The notes beneath the pieces are model-generated. The model was not told the DNA's origin and made no database searches. It saw nothing but the letters and a program-made list of their open reading frames with translations. The position numbers were made by a program, and so were the translations under genes. 64,000 bases of DNA from JAAELZ01 sp965223465. Its GTDB lineage: Bacteria > Pseudomonadota > Gammaproteobacteria > Arenicellales > Poriferihabitantaceae. The stretch covers positions 620,001 through 684,000 of the forward strand of contig OZ245025.1 in NCBI GenBank assembly GCA_965223465.1, in the 5' to 3' direction. This document shows positions 1 to 8,589 of the stretch, piece by piece (positions within the stretch are counted from its first letter, which is position 1; each line of letters starts with the position of its first letter).

Positions 1-1
1 A

Positions 2-106
2 GGCGATCCAGAATATGAATATTATGATGGGTATCGACGAGACGGCAGGCTTGAATTTACCCGCGTTGGTACCCTGACAGGGTCCACAAGCTTAACCAAT
101 AAATAA
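2..106 (+). CDS. C-terminal end of an upstream gene, frame not resolved
   Basis: Two plus-strand frames stay open from the window edge: one to a TAA at 104-106 and one to a TGA at 75-77. Neither tail is recognisable, and neither resembles the end of tgt, the usual neighbour of yajC. The TGA frame leaves the hairpin at 89-109 outside the gene, which would be tidier, but this does not decide it. Treat as an unresolved partial gene. Confidence 0.25.
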   Translation, partial: GDPEYEYYDGYRRDGRLEFTRVGTLTGSTSLTNK

Positions 107-117
107 GCTCTTTTTTA
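88..117 (+). terminator. Rho-independent terminator upstream of yajC
   Basis: A 6-bp stem (89-94 paired with 104-109, AGCTTA/TAAGCT) with a 9-nt loop is followed by C and six T at 111-116. It separates the upstream gene from the yajC-secDF unit. Confidence 0.5.
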
Positions 118-198
118 AGCGGCCTGTGGCATAATTGCCGCGATTTTTAGGTGGGCAATTGCTCACGTCACCCATATACATATATAAAGGTTAGATCG

Positions 199-522
199 AT
201 GGATTTATTCATTTCAAACGCATACGCACAAGCAGCTGGTGGTGGAAGTACGCTGGTAAGCCTGCTTCCCATGATTCTTATTTTTGTGGTGTTTTATTTT
301 TTGCTGATTCGACCACAACAAAAACGCGCTAAAGAACATAAAGAAATGGTTGCAAATATCGGGAAAAATGATGAAGTTTTAACTAACGGTGGTTTTTTAG
401 GTAAGGTAACCAAGGTTGGCGAAAACTATCTGACCGTGCAATTAAACGAAGGTGTTGAGGTAAAAATGCAAGCCGCTTCAGTTGCTCAGGTTTTACCTAA
501 AGGCACGATTAAGTCGATTTAG
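199..522 (+). CDS. yajC: YajC, Sec translocase auxiliary subunit
   Basis: YajC is a small inner-membrane protein that associates with SecD and SecF and assists SecYEG-dependent export. The 107-residue product has one membrane helix at about residues 22-41, followed at once by the family motif RPQQKRAKEHKEM and a cytoplasmic domain containing NDEVLTNGGFLGKV. The frame is open upstream to 151, but ATG 199 is preferred: it has AAAGG about 8 nt upstream and gives the normal length. It is followed by secD and secF, the conserved order. Confidence 0.95.
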   Translation: MDLFISNAYAQAAGGGSTLVSLLPMILIFVVFYFLLIRPQQKRAKEHKEMVANIGKNDEVLTNGGFLGKVTKVGENYLTVQLNEGVEVKMQAASVAQVLPKGTIKSI

Positions 523-579
523 TTTTAGCAATTAACTCAGCATGCAGCGCTACGGTGCTGTTTTTATAGTTTTCTACTC

Positions 580-2460
580 ATGATTCGCTTCCCGCTCTGG
601 AAATATATCCTGATACTCATCGTCTGCGCGTTGGGCTTGTTTTACGCCTTTCCGAACATATTTGGCGAGGAGCCTGGGATTCAGATGCGTGGCTCACGCG
701 GTTTATCTATCGAGCGCAGCCTGAAAACTGATGTCGAGCAGGTATTACAGGAGAATCAATTAACTGCTGGAGCGGTACGTTTTACCGGCAATGCGGTGGA
801 AATGCGCTTTGCCGATACCGATACCCAATTGCGAGCACGCGAAGTATTGGGCACAGAATTTGGTAAAAATCATACGATCGCACTGACTTTGCTTTCCGCA
901 GCCCCACAATGGCTCATTGATATGGGCTTATCGCCCATGAGTTTGGGGCTCGATTTACGCGGCGGGGTGCATTTTCTGTTGGAAGTAGACTTACAAAGCG
1001 CGGTGGATAAGGCGTACGAGCGCGCGATTGGAGATATTAAAACAGAATTACGTAAAGCTGGGATTCGTTACAAGGGTGTACGCCCCAATGATAAGGGGCA
1101 ATTGACGCTAACCTTGCGCCAGGCGAGCGAAATTGAGCAGGCCCGACGTGTACTCGATCGAAATTTGTCTGAACTCAGCGCCAGCCCAATTGAAGGTGAT
1201 GCAGCGAGTTTGCTTATTGAGCTTGACGCGACCGAAACCGAAAATATTAAAAAGTTTGCGTTGGATCAAAATATGGTGGCTTTGCGCAACCGGATTGATC
1301 AATTGGGTGTGGCAGAACCCATCGTGCAGCAGCAAGGCACTAATCGTATCGTCATTCAACTGCCTGGCGTACAAGATCCGGGTCGAGCCAAGACCATTCT
1401 GGGGCGCGCCGCTACCTTGGAAATGCGCATGGTGGATGAGCAACGTGATAGTAGCGCGGTTGCCAGTGGTGTCGCACCTGCTGGGTCAACTCTGTATAAC
1501 TTTCGCGACGGCCGCCAGATATTGCTAAAAGACACTTTGGTGTATTCGGGCAACAATATTATTGACGCGCAGGCCAGCATCGATACCGAAAATGGTGGGC
1601 CGATTGTCAATATTACCTTAGATGCAGAAGGCGCACGCAAAAATCAACGCATCACGGGTGATAATATCGGTAACCGCATGGCGGTGGTGTATCTGGAAAC
1701 CACTACCGAAACGCGCAAGGATGAGAATGGTAACGTGATGCAGGATGACAACGGTCAGCCCTTGCGTATTACCCAAAAACTGGAAGAAGTGATTACCGCG
1801 CCAGTGATCCGAGATCAATTAGGTAAACGCTTTCAAATCAGTGGCTTGGACAGTATGAACGAAGCGCGCGATTTATCTCTCATGCTGCGCGCAGGCGCGC
1901 TGGCTGCGCCAGTGGAAATTATTGAAGAACGCACCATCGGCCCGAGCCTGGGTAAAGACAATATCGATCAGGGCTTTAAATCCGTCATGGTGGGCTTAGC
2001 GCTGGTGTTGCTATTCATGGCATTTTACTATCGCGTATTCGGTTTGGTAGCGGATGTTGCATTGGTATTAAATTTGGTGCTGATGGTGGCGGTGTTATCT
2101 CTGTTACAGGCCAGCTTAACGCTGCCGGGCGTGGCAGGTATCGTATTAACCGTCGGCATGGCGGTAGACGCCAATGTGTTGATTTTTGAACGCATTCGAG
2201 AGGAACAGCGCAAAGGTAATTCACCACAGAAAAGCATTGATCAGGGTTATGCGCGCGCTTTTTCGACGATATTGGATGCCAACGTGACTACCCTAATCGC
2301 AGCGGTGGTGTTGTACGCCTTTGGCACTGGCCCGATCAAGGGGTTTGCGGTGACCTTAAGTATCGGCATCATCACTTCGATGTTTACCGCCATTTTACTC
2401 AGCCGTGGGATCGTGTACCTGATTTATGGGCGCGGTAAAGTAGATAAATTGGCCATTTAA
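580..2460 (+). CDS. secD: Protein translocase subunit SecD
   Basis: SecD is a six-helix inner-membrane protein with a large periplasmic domain that, with SecF, uses the proton gradient to pull exported proteins through SecYEG. The 626 residues begin with a membrane helix (about 7-27). The family signature GLDLRGGVHFLLEVD follows near residue 123, then a P1-type periplasmic domain with NRIDQLGVAEP, and a C-terminal RND-type membrane domain from about 465 containing VGMAVDANVLIFERIREE. The length is normal for gammaproteobacteria. It lies 57 bp after yajC and 26 bp before secF. No strong ribosome binding site is visible at this ATG. Confidence 0.97.
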   Translation: MIRFPLWKYILILIVCALGLFYAFPNIFGEEPGIQMRGSRGLSIERSLKTDVEQVLQENQLTAGAVRFTGNAVEMRFADTDTQLRAREVLGTEFGKNHTIALTLLSAAPQWLIDMGLSPMSLGLDLRGGVHFLLEVDLQSAVDKAYERAIGDIKTELRKAGIRYKGVRPNDKGQLTLTLRQASEIEQARRVLDRNLSELSASPIEGDAASLLIELDATETENIKKFALDQNMVALRNRIDQLGVAEPIVQQQGTNRIVIQLPGVQDPGRAKTILGRAATLEMRMVDEQRDSSAVASGVAPAGSTLYNFRDGRQILLKDTLVYSGNNIIDAQASIDTENGGPIVNITLDAEGARKNQRITGDNIGNRMAVVYLETTTETRKDENGNVMQDDNGQPLRITQKLEEVITAPVIRDQLGKRFQISGLDSMNEARDLSLMLRAGALAAPVEIIEERTIGPSLGKDNIDQGFKSVMVGLALVLLFMAFYYRVFGLVADVALVLNLVLMVAVLSLLQASLTLPGVAGIVLTVGMAVDANVLIFERIREEQRKGNSPQKSIDQGYARAFSTILDANVTTLIAAVVLYAFGTGPIKGFAVTLSIGIITSMFTAILLSRGIVYLIYGRGKVDKLAI

Positions 2461-2486
2461 TAGGGGCTATTTAACCGGAAGAAAAC

Positions 2487-3500
2487 ATGCAGTTTTTAAA
2501 TAGACAAACCCACATCGATTTTCTTTCTTTACGCAAGCTTGCGCTTATTCTGTCGGTTGCGATGGTGTTGATTAGTATCGCTGCGCTGGCGACGCGTGGT
2601 TTGAATTTTGGTATCGACTTCACCGGAGGGACGCTGGTTGAAGTTGGTTACAGCGATAATATTGAAGTTGATAAAGTCCGCGATGATTTGCTCGGTGCGG
2701 GTTATGAAGATGCGGTGGTTCAGCATTTCGGGACCGCTAAAGACGTCATGATTCGCCTGCCCGCCAGCGAGCGCGATAATGCTGCCAATATTAGCGAAGA
2801 AATCATACTTACATTGCGAGCTGGGCAGGGTGAAGCTCTGGTAGGCGAAGTAAGCGGGCAAAATAAGGTGCAGCAGTGCCTCAAAGATGGGCAAACCAGT
2901 GCTTGTAGCGTGCAAATGCGCCGAGTTGAGTTTGTTGGTCCCCAGGTGGGTGATGAATTGGCTAATCAAGGCGGGTTGGCAATGTTGTACGCGCTCTTTG
3001 GTATACTGGTTTACGTCACCTTGCGGTTTAAATGGCAGTTTTCGGTCAGCGCGGTCATTGCGTTGGTACATGATGTCGTGATCACGCTAGGTATGTTTGC
3101 TATTTTTCAGTTTGATTTTTCTTTATCTGTGCTGGCCGCAGTACTGGCGGTAATTGGTTATTCCCTAAACGATACGATAGTGGTATTTGATCGGATTCGC
3201 GAGAACTTTCGCAAAATGCGTAAGGGTGATCGCTATCAGGTCGTCAATGCGGCAATTAATGATACCCTGCCGCGCACCATTCTGACTTCTCTAACCACTT
3301 TGTTGGTTGTTCTAACTCTGTTGTTTTTCGGGGGCGAAGTACTGCGCGGTTTTTCTATCGCGCTGTTGATTGGTGTATTAATAGGGACTTATTCTTCTAT
3401 CTTTGTCGCCAGTCCGTCGGTGTTGGGTTTGGGCCTACAACGCGAAGATATGTTGGAAGTTGAAAAGAAAGATGACGACGATGTAAAAGCGGTTGTGTAA
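2487..3500 (+). CDS. secF: Protein translocase subunit SecF
   Basis: SecF is the partner of SecD in the proton-driven SecDF complex. The 337-residue product has an N-terminal membrane helix (about 18-37), the SecF signature GIDFTGGTLVEV near residue 42, a periplasmic domain, then five membrane helices from about 160. The motif IGYSLNDTIVVFDRIREN near 220 matches the SecD/SecF membrane core. The acidic and lysine-rich C-terminal tail is short. A GGAAG lies about 8 nt before ATG 2487, and the gene is 26 bp behind secD. Confidence 0.97.
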   Translation: MQFLNRQTHIDFLSLRKLALILSVAMVLISIAALATRGLNFGIDFTGGTLVEVGYSDNIEVDKVRDDLLGAGYEDAVVQHFGTAKDVMIRLPASERDNAANISEEIILTLRAGQGEALVGEVSGQNKVQQCLKDGQTSACSVQMRRVEFVGPQVGDELANQGGLAMLYALFGILVYVTLRFKWQFSVSAVIALVHDVVITLGMFAIFQFDFSLSVLAAVLAVIGYSLNDTIVVFDRIRENFRKMRKGDRYQVVNAAINDTLPRTILTSLTTLLVVLTLLFFGGEVLRGFSIALLIGVLIGTYSSIFVASPSVLGLGLQREDMLEVEKKDDDDVKAVV

Positions 3501-3515
3501 AACTAGAAATAAACC

Positions 3516-4043
3516 ATGCGTTGCCCATTTTGCCATTCTGAAGATACCCGCGTGATTGATTCACGCGAAGGAGACGAAGGGGAGTCAGTGCGCCGGCGCC
3601 GCGCCTGTCAAGCCTGCGGCGAACGGCATACTACCTATGAGCGAATCGAACTACATCTGCCGCAAGTTGTTAAGTCGGACGGCTCGCGTGAGCGTTTTAA
3701 TGAAGATAAGTTAAGAGATGGTTTCGCGGTCGCCCTGCAAAAACGGCCGATTAATGCGGAGCAGGTCGAAAACGCGATTCAACGCTTGCTTCGCCGATTT
3801 TCATTTTCTGGTGATGACGAAGTGCCGAGTGTGGATATTGGTGAAGCTGTGATGGCAGAGTTGCGCGATTTAGATGAAGTTGCTTATGTACGGTTTGCCT
3901 CGGTTTATCGAAAATTTCAGGATCTGGATGAGTTTAATGATCTGGTCCAACGTCTACGCGATGTGCTGCCGGATGATGACCAGGCGTCACAAACAAAGGC
4001 AAATTTGTCTTTGATTACCGACGCGCAAAAAAAGAAAAAATAG
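3516..4043 (+). CDS. nrdR: Transcriptional repressor NrdR
   Basis: NrdR is a nucleotide-sensing repressor of ribonucleotide reductase genes. The 175-residue protein has an N-terminal zinc ribbon (CPFC at 3-6 and CQAC near 31-34) followed by an ATP-cone domain (about 49-139). The length is slightly above the usual 150-160 because of a lysine-rich tail. The gene heads the riboflavin cluster and lies 7 bp before ribD, the conserved proteobacterial order. No NrdR box was identified here; its targets would be nrd genes elsewhere. Confidence 0.96.
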   Translation: MRCPFCHSEDTRVIDSREGDEGESVRRRRACQACGERHTTYERIELHLPQVVKSDGSRERFNEDKLRDGFAVALQKRPINAEQVENAIQRLLRRFSFSGDDEVPSVDIGEAVMAELRDLDEVAYVRFASVYRKFQDLDEFNDLVQRLRDVLPDDDQASQTKANLSLITDAQKKKK

Positions 4044-4050
4044 ATCACTG

Positions 4051-5157
4051 ATGATATCGGACCAACGCTATATGGCAAGAGCCTTACAGCTTGCTGAGCT
4101 TGGTCGCTATTCCACCCAGCCCAATCCGCGGGTCGGCTGCGTGATTGTAAAGCACGCTACCATTATAGGCGAAGGTTTCCATCAGATGGCGGGTGGCGCG
4201 CATGCGGAGATTAACGCGCTCGAGCAGGCCGGATCTGCGGCCGAAGGAGCGGATATTTTCGTAACGCTTGAGCCGTGTAGTCATCATGGCCGTACTGGGC
4301 CTTGTGCAGACGCGCTGATCAAAGCCCGACCTAAACGCGTGGTTATCGCGATGCAGGATCCCAACCCAAAGGTAGCAGGCGAAGGGATCAAGCGCTTACA
4401 GGCAGCGAATATCGATACCCAAGTTGGAGTAGGTGAACAGGTGGCGAAGCAGCTAAACCGCGGGTTTATCAAGCGCGTAACCAAGGGGCAGCCTTTTGTA
4501 AGCCTAAAGATAGCAGCCAGTCTAGACGGGCGAATTGCCATGCAAAGCGGCGAAAGCGCTTGGATTACATCCGCTGCTGCGCGCAAAGAAGTGCACAAAA
4601 TGCGCTTGCAATCTTGCGCGGTGATAACCGGAATCAACACGGTACTGGCCGATAACCCAAAACTCACCGCGCGCCTCGTAAAAAGTGATTTCAATGCAGA
4701 TTATTATCTGGGTTCACGTCAGCCCGTACGTATTGTATTGGATCAAGCAGGGCGCCTAAACGAACAAGCAACTATTTGCCAACAAGCCGGGGAAACCTGG
4801 CAAGTCGTGGGAGAGGAGCGCGATGCGGGTCGGCATCCGGTAGCAGATAAAGTGATAACACTCCCGGCGCAAAATCAGCAACTTGATCTATCTGTGCTGT
4901 TGGATTATTTGGCCAAGCAGGAAATGAATGAGGTCATGGTTGAAGCGGGTGGAACGCTCGCCGGAAGTTTTATCAAGGCAGGCCTGGTAGATGAATTAGT
5001 GGTTTTTCAGTCTCCCGATATTATGGGTTCGAACGCCCAGCCGATGTTTCATTTGCCTGAGATAAATAAAATGAATGAGAAAATACACTATGCGTATGTT
5101 GATTTGCGTAAAATCGGCCGCGATCTAAAACTGGTACTTGCACCGCAACAGAAATAA
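4051..5157 (+). CDS. ribD: Bifunctional riboflavin deaminase-reductase RibD
   Basis: RibD catalyses two successive steps of riboflavin synthesis: deamination of the pyrimidine ring and NADPH-dependent reduction of the ribosyl side chain. The deaminase domain (about 1-145) shows the zinc site HAEINAL near residue 51 and PCSHHGRTGPC near 76-86. The reductase domain follows from about 148, beginning VSLKIAASLDGRIA. At 368 residues the length is normal. ATG 4051 sits 7 bp after nrdR, and ribE follows after 5 bp, so the genes are probably co-transcribed and translationally coupled. Confidence 0.96.
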   Translation: MISDQRYMARALQLAELGRYSTQPNPRVGCVIVKHATIIGEGFHQMAGGAHAEINALEQAGSAAEGADIFVTLEPCSHHGRTGPCADALIKARPKRVVIAMQDPNPKVAGEGIKRLQAANIDTQVGVGEQVAKQLNRGFIKRVTKGQPFVSLKIAASLDGRIAMQSGESAWITSAAARKEVHKMRLQSCAVITGINTVLADNPKLTARLVKSDFNADYYLGSRQPVRIVLDQAGRLNEQATICQQAGETWQVVGEERDAGRHPVADKVITLPAQNQQLDLSVLLDYLAKQEMNEVMVEAGGTLAGSFIKAGLVDELVVFQSPDIMGSNAQPMFHLPEINKMNEKIHYAYVDLRKIGRDLKLVLAPQQK

Positions 5158-5162
5158 TCAAT

Positions 5163-5786
5163 ATGTTTACCGGAATTATCCAGGCTCTTGGTCAGATCCA
5201 GAACATCGAGGTAGATGCAAAGGGTTGTCGACTAGCCATTGCAATGGGCGAGCTTTGCAACCAGAGTATTGCGCTGGGTGATAGCATCGCGGTCAATGGC
5301 GTGTGTTTGACGGTAGTTGCGTATGCGGACGGTATAGCGCATTTTGATGTGTCGCTCGAATCGTTGTCGAAAACCTGTATGCACGAATGGCGCGCTCATG
5401 ATCAAGTGAACCTTGAAACGGCGCTCACCCTGCAAACTCCGCTTGGTGGGCATATCGTTACCGGGCATGTGGATGGTATTGGTAAGGTGGTGCAGCGACA
5501 AGATGAGGGCGATGGGGTGGAGATGATTTTTAAAGTACCGGCTGTGCTGGGACGTTATATCGCTCAAAAGGGCTCAGTTTGTATTGATGGAGTGAGTTTA
5601 ACCAGTAACCAAATACTTGAAGATAATAAACACGCCACCACCTTTAGTGTCATGTTGGTACCGCATACCATGCAGGTCACGTCTTTACAGCGTTTGCAGG
5701 CTGGTAGCCAGGTGCATATCGAAATAGATGTCATTGCGCGGTATTTGGACCGGATGCAGACGTATGACCAGGCACCAAGCGCTTAG
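5163..5786 (+). CDS. ribE: Riboflavin synthase alpha subunit
   Basis: This enzyme dismutates two 6,7-dimethyl-8-ribityllumazine molecules to riboflavin and the pyrimidinedione precursor. It opens with the family signature MFTGIIQALG and contains two tandem lumazine-binding barrels (about 1-96 and 97-200), with GDSIAVNGVCLTV in the first and GSVCIDGVSLT in the second. At 207 residues the length is typical. It sits 5 bp downstream of ribD. The 84 bp that follow lack the conserved FMN riboswitch core, so control by that element is not evident here. Confidence 0.95.
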   Translation: MFTGIIQALGQIQNIEVDAKGCRLAIAMGELCNQSIALGDSIAVNGVCLTVVAYADGIAHFDVSLESLSKTCMHEWRAHDQVNLETALTLQTPLGGHIVTGHVDGIGKVVQRQDEGDGVEMIFKVPAVLGRYIAQKGSVCIDGVSLTSNQILEDNKHATTFSVMLVPHTMQVTSLQRLQAGSQVHIEIDVIARYLDRMQTYDQAPSA

Positions 5787-5870
5787 TAAAGCTGGACGTA
5801 ATTAATTTCGTTGGATTAAAGCTGCCTTAACGTTGTTTAATCATAAATAATTATCACCAAAACCGAACTT

Positions 5871-7037
5871 ATGCCTGAGATAAAAATAGACCCAATCGAA
5901 GACGTACTGGCTGATTATCGGCAGGGCAAGATGGTGGTTATGGTGGACGACGAGGATCGCGAAAACGAGGGAGATTTATTGATTGCAGCGGAGTGCATCA
6001 GTGATGACCATATCAATTTCATGGCGACGCACGGACGTGGCTTGATTTGTCTGACCATCACTGAATCACGCAGTCAGCAATTGGGGCTGCCATTGATGAG
6101 CAGCACCAATAACGCCCGGTTCTCTACCGCTTTTACGGTGTCGATTGAGGCGGCTGAAGGCGTCACGACAGGCATCTCAGCGGCTGATCGTGCCACCACG
6201 GTTCGAGCTGCGGTTAAGCGCAATGCCACCAGCGAAGATATTGCCACGCCTGGGCATATATTCCCGATTGTGGCGCGTCCCGGCGGTGTGATGACGCGTG
6301 CTGGACATACCGAAGCGGGTGTGGATATGGCGCGTTTGGCAGGTTATGAGCCTGCGAGTGTTATCTGTGAAATTCTTAAAGAAGATGGCACCATGGCTCG
6401 CCTGGGAGATTTGCTTCCGTTTGCGAAACAGCATCAGTTAAAGGTTGGCACCATTGCTGATCTAATCGAGTATCGGATGAAGTTTGACCCAACTGTGGTG
6501 CGTGTCAGTGAGAATAGGCTGATTACGGATAATGGCGAATTCAATGCTGCTGTTTACGAAGATCAGGTTGAAGGCGATGTCCATATGGCGTTGTCATATG
6601 GCGATATACAGGGTGATATCGCATCTGTAGTGCGCGTGCACGTACATCGAGGTTTGTTCGATATGATCACCACCTCGAATGGCAAGCTGGTGTGGACAAT
6701 TGACGAATCACTCAAAGCAATCGTTAAAGCAGGGCGCGGCGTGCTGGTGCTTTTAGCGTATAATGAGCGTAAGCATGAGCTGGTGAGCCGGGTTGAGCAG
6801 TTGGCTGCAGGGGCCTCTGGTGAGGGTGATGAGTATGAAGTATCTCATCCACCCGCCGCAAATGCTTTACGTATGCTTGGCGCAGGTGGCCAGATTTTGG
6901 CAGATCAAGGCGTCAGTAAACTGGTTGCCCTGGGGCGCGAGAAAAAAGCTTTTGGCATCGCCGGCTTTGGTCTGGAGATAGAGCAGTATCTACCAGATTT
7001 ACAAGCCTTTGAGGCATGGGCGCAACAACACATATAA
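5871..7037 (+). CDS. ribB: 3,4-dihydroxy-2-butanone 4-phosphate synthase with degenerate RibA domain (RibBX)
   Basis: The N-terminal domain (about 1-205) is a full RibB enzyme converting ribulose 5-phosphate to the four-carbon riboflavin precursor, with the acidic loop DDEDRENEGD and ATHGRG. The C-terminal domain (about 210-380) has the GTP cyclohydrolase II fold position but lacks the cysteine-rich zinc site (GDxxGSxxCDC type) of active RibA. The protein therefore looks like a RibBX hybrid, a variant known in Proteobacteria. A functional RibA should be encoded elsewhere. ribH starts 10 bp after the stop. Confidence 0.92.
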   Translation: MPEIKIDPIEDVLADYRQGKMVVMVDDEDRENEGDLLIAAECISDDHINFMATHGRGLICLTITESRSQQLGLPLMSSTNNARFSTAFTVSIEAAEGVTTGISAADRATTVRAAVKRNATSEDIATPGHIFPIVARPGGVMTRAGHTEAGVDMARLAGYEPASVICEILKEDGTMARLGDLLPFAKQHQLKVGTIADLIEYRMKFDPTVVRVSENRLITDNGEFNAAVYEDQVEGDVHMALSYGDIQGDIASVVRVHVHRGLFDMITTSNGKLVWTIDESLKAIVKAGRGVLVLLAYNERKHELVSRVEQLAAGASGEGDEYEVSHPPAANALRMLGAGGQILADQGVSKLVALGREKKAFGIAGFGLEIEQYLPDLQAFEAWAQQHI

Positions 7038-7047
7038 GAGAGTCATC

Positions 7048-7509
7048 ATGAACACAATTAAAGGCAAGCTGGTCGCAGGCGACTATAGCTTTGGCATTGT
7101 TGCCGGGCGGTTCAACGAATTTATTACCGAATCCTTACTCAAGGGTGCGGAAGACATCTTGGTGCGCCACGGCATAGACTCTGACAATATAGATTGTGTC
7201 TGGGTGCCAGGTGCCTATGAAATCCCGACAGCCGCTAAAGTGATGCTCGAAAAAGGCAAGTATGACGCAATCGTTACCCTGGGGGCGGTTATTCGGGGTG
7301 CCACACCCCATTTTGATATCGTCGCAGGAGAATGCGCCCGCGGTGTTTCGCGTCTGGCCACCGAATACAGCGTACCAGTGATATTTGGAGTGTTGACCGT
7401 TGATACCATCGAGCAAGCCATCGAGCGTGCTGGTACCAAGGCGGGGAATAAAGGCGCCGAAGCAGCGTTGGCCGCGCTGGAAATGATCAATCTGCTGGGC
7501 GAGCTCTAG
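7048..7509 (+). CDS. ribH: 6,7-dimethyl-8-ribityllumazine synthase
   Basis: Lumazine synthase condenses the dihydroxybutanone phosphate and the pyrimidinedione into lumazine, the substrate of riboflavin synthase. Family motifs include VAGRFNEFI (residues about 15-23), WVPGAYEIP (about 52-60) and LGAVIRGATPHFD (about 76-88, including the catalytic histidine). The start at 7048 has AGAG about 6 nt upstream and gives the normal 153 residues; an upstream in-frame ATG at 7009 would overlap ribB. nusB follows after 34 bp. Confidence 0.96.
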   Translation: MNTIKGKLVAGDYSFGIVAGRFNEFITESLLKGAEDILVRHGIDSDNIDCVWVPGAYEIPTAAKVMLEKGKYDAIVTLGAVIRGATPHFDIVAGECARGVSRLATEYSVPVIFGVLTVDTIEQAIERAGTKAGNKGAEAALAALEMINLLGEL

Positions 7510-7543
7510 GCGCCAGGATTTTCCTGCGCTTTGGATTTCGAAG

Positions 7544-7963
7544 ATGGCGACCAGTGGCAGGCACCTTGCGCGGCGCAATGCAGTGCAGGCGTTATATCAA
7601 TGGGATATGACCGGCCAGACCGCTGATCGTATTAAGCCTGATTTTATCCATGACGAGCGATTAAAAGGGCGTTATCAAGAGTATTTTAATCAATTAATCA
7701 AAGAGATACCGATTAATTGTCATAAGATTGATGAAGTAATTGAAACGCATACAGACCGGCCGATTACCAAACTTGATCCACTCGAAAAAGCGGTATTGCG
7801 TGTGGGTACATACGAGCTTTTGTTTCAAATAGATGTGCCCCCGAGCGTAGTGGTAAACGAGGCGATTGAGATTGCCAAACTCTTTTGTTCCGATCACGGC
7901 TATAAATACGTCAACGGGGTGCTGGACAAAGTGCTCAAGGCCCAGCAAAATGTATCTGCATAG
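7544..7963 (+). CDS. nusB: Transcription antitermination factor NusB
   Basis: NusB is an all-helical RNA-binding protein which, with NusE (S10), binds boxA and supports antitermination of rRNA operons. The 139-residue product begins with the basic motif RHLARRNAVQALYQWDMTG and ends with the conserved EAIEIAKLFCSDHGYKYVNGVL-type region. Length and position after ribH are standard. The next gene is pgpA, 31 bp on; thiL, which often lies between them, is absent. Confidence 0.95.
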   Translation: MATSGRHLARRNAVQALYQWDMTGQTADRIKPDFIHDERLKGRYQEYFNQLIKEIPINCHKIDEVIETHTDRPITKLDPLEKAVLRVGTYELLFQIDVPPSVVVNEAIEIAKLFCSDHGYKYVNGVLDKVLKAQQNVSA

Positions 7964-7994
7964 CCCAGTTGTATAGCCTAGACCACACATAATC

Positions 7995-8468
7995 ATGGCG
8001 CCTATACCACCCCAGTTATTGAAACATTCGGATGTCTTATTTGCGACGGGGTTCGGGTCTGGATTGTTGAGCCCCAAAATACCAGGAACGCTCGGCACCC
8101 TGGTTTCGCTTTTACTCTTCGCTGTTTTACACAATACCACCTGGCCATTATTGGGGCTATGTGTGATCGGATTAATCAGCGGTGTATGGTTTTGTGAGAA
8201 AACTAGTCAGCGCTTGGGCGTGCATGATCATGGCGGCATTGTCTGGGATGAATTTATCGGTATGTGGATTACCATGCTTTGGGTTCCGCTGACTACGCTC
8301 AACCTCATATTGGCGTTCATCTTGTTTCGCGGCTTTGATATTTTCAAGCCCTGGCCAATCGGACCGATTGATAAGCGCGTGCATGGGGGCCTGGGAATAA
8401 TGTTGGACGATGTTATCGCGGGAATATTCGCGAATATCTGTATGCAGCTGCTGATATTTATATTTTAA
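7995..8468 (+). CDS. pgpA: Phosphatidylglycerophosphatase A
   Basis: PgpA dephosphorylates phosphatidylglycerol phosphate to phosphatidylglycerol at the inner membrane. The 157 residues contain the conserved N-terminal stretch ATGFGSGLLSPKIPGTLGT, the acidic motif WDEFIGMW near residue 87, and FDIFKPWPI near 115. Hydrophobic helices alternate along the chain and the length is typical. It ends the plus-strand riboflavin/nusB cluster and converges with the IclR gene; a small hairpin follows its stop. Confidence 0.94.
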   Translation: MAPIPPQLLKHSDVLFATGFGSGLLSPKIPGTLGTLVSLLLFAVLHNTTWPLLGLCVIGLISGVWFCEKTSQRLGVHDHGGIVWDEFIGMWITMLWVPLTTLNLILAFILFRGFDIFKPWPIGPIDKRVHGGLGIMLDDVIAGIFANICMQLLIFIF

Positions 8469-8490
8469 AGAAGCCGTGCTTCTGCGTTTT
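8469..8490 (+). terminator. Hairpin downstream of pgpA
   Basis: A 6-bp stem AGAAGC/GCTTCT (8469-8474 with 8478-8483) has a 3-nt loop and is followed by GCGTTTTATA. It is a plausible weak terminator between the convergent pgpA and iclR-type genes. Confidence 0.4.
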
Positions 8491-8589
8491 ATACCTACTC
8501 GTAAAGAGGTAAGGTGGAAGGTTGGTGAAACGAGTTGATAACATTCTTTTTGTTATAAAGACTAGTACTGAGTTATTAATACTCGTCCG

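Noticed and set aside
5787..5870. FMN riboswitch before ribB
   Set aside because: The 84-bp gap is too short and lacks the conserved riboswitch core sequences.
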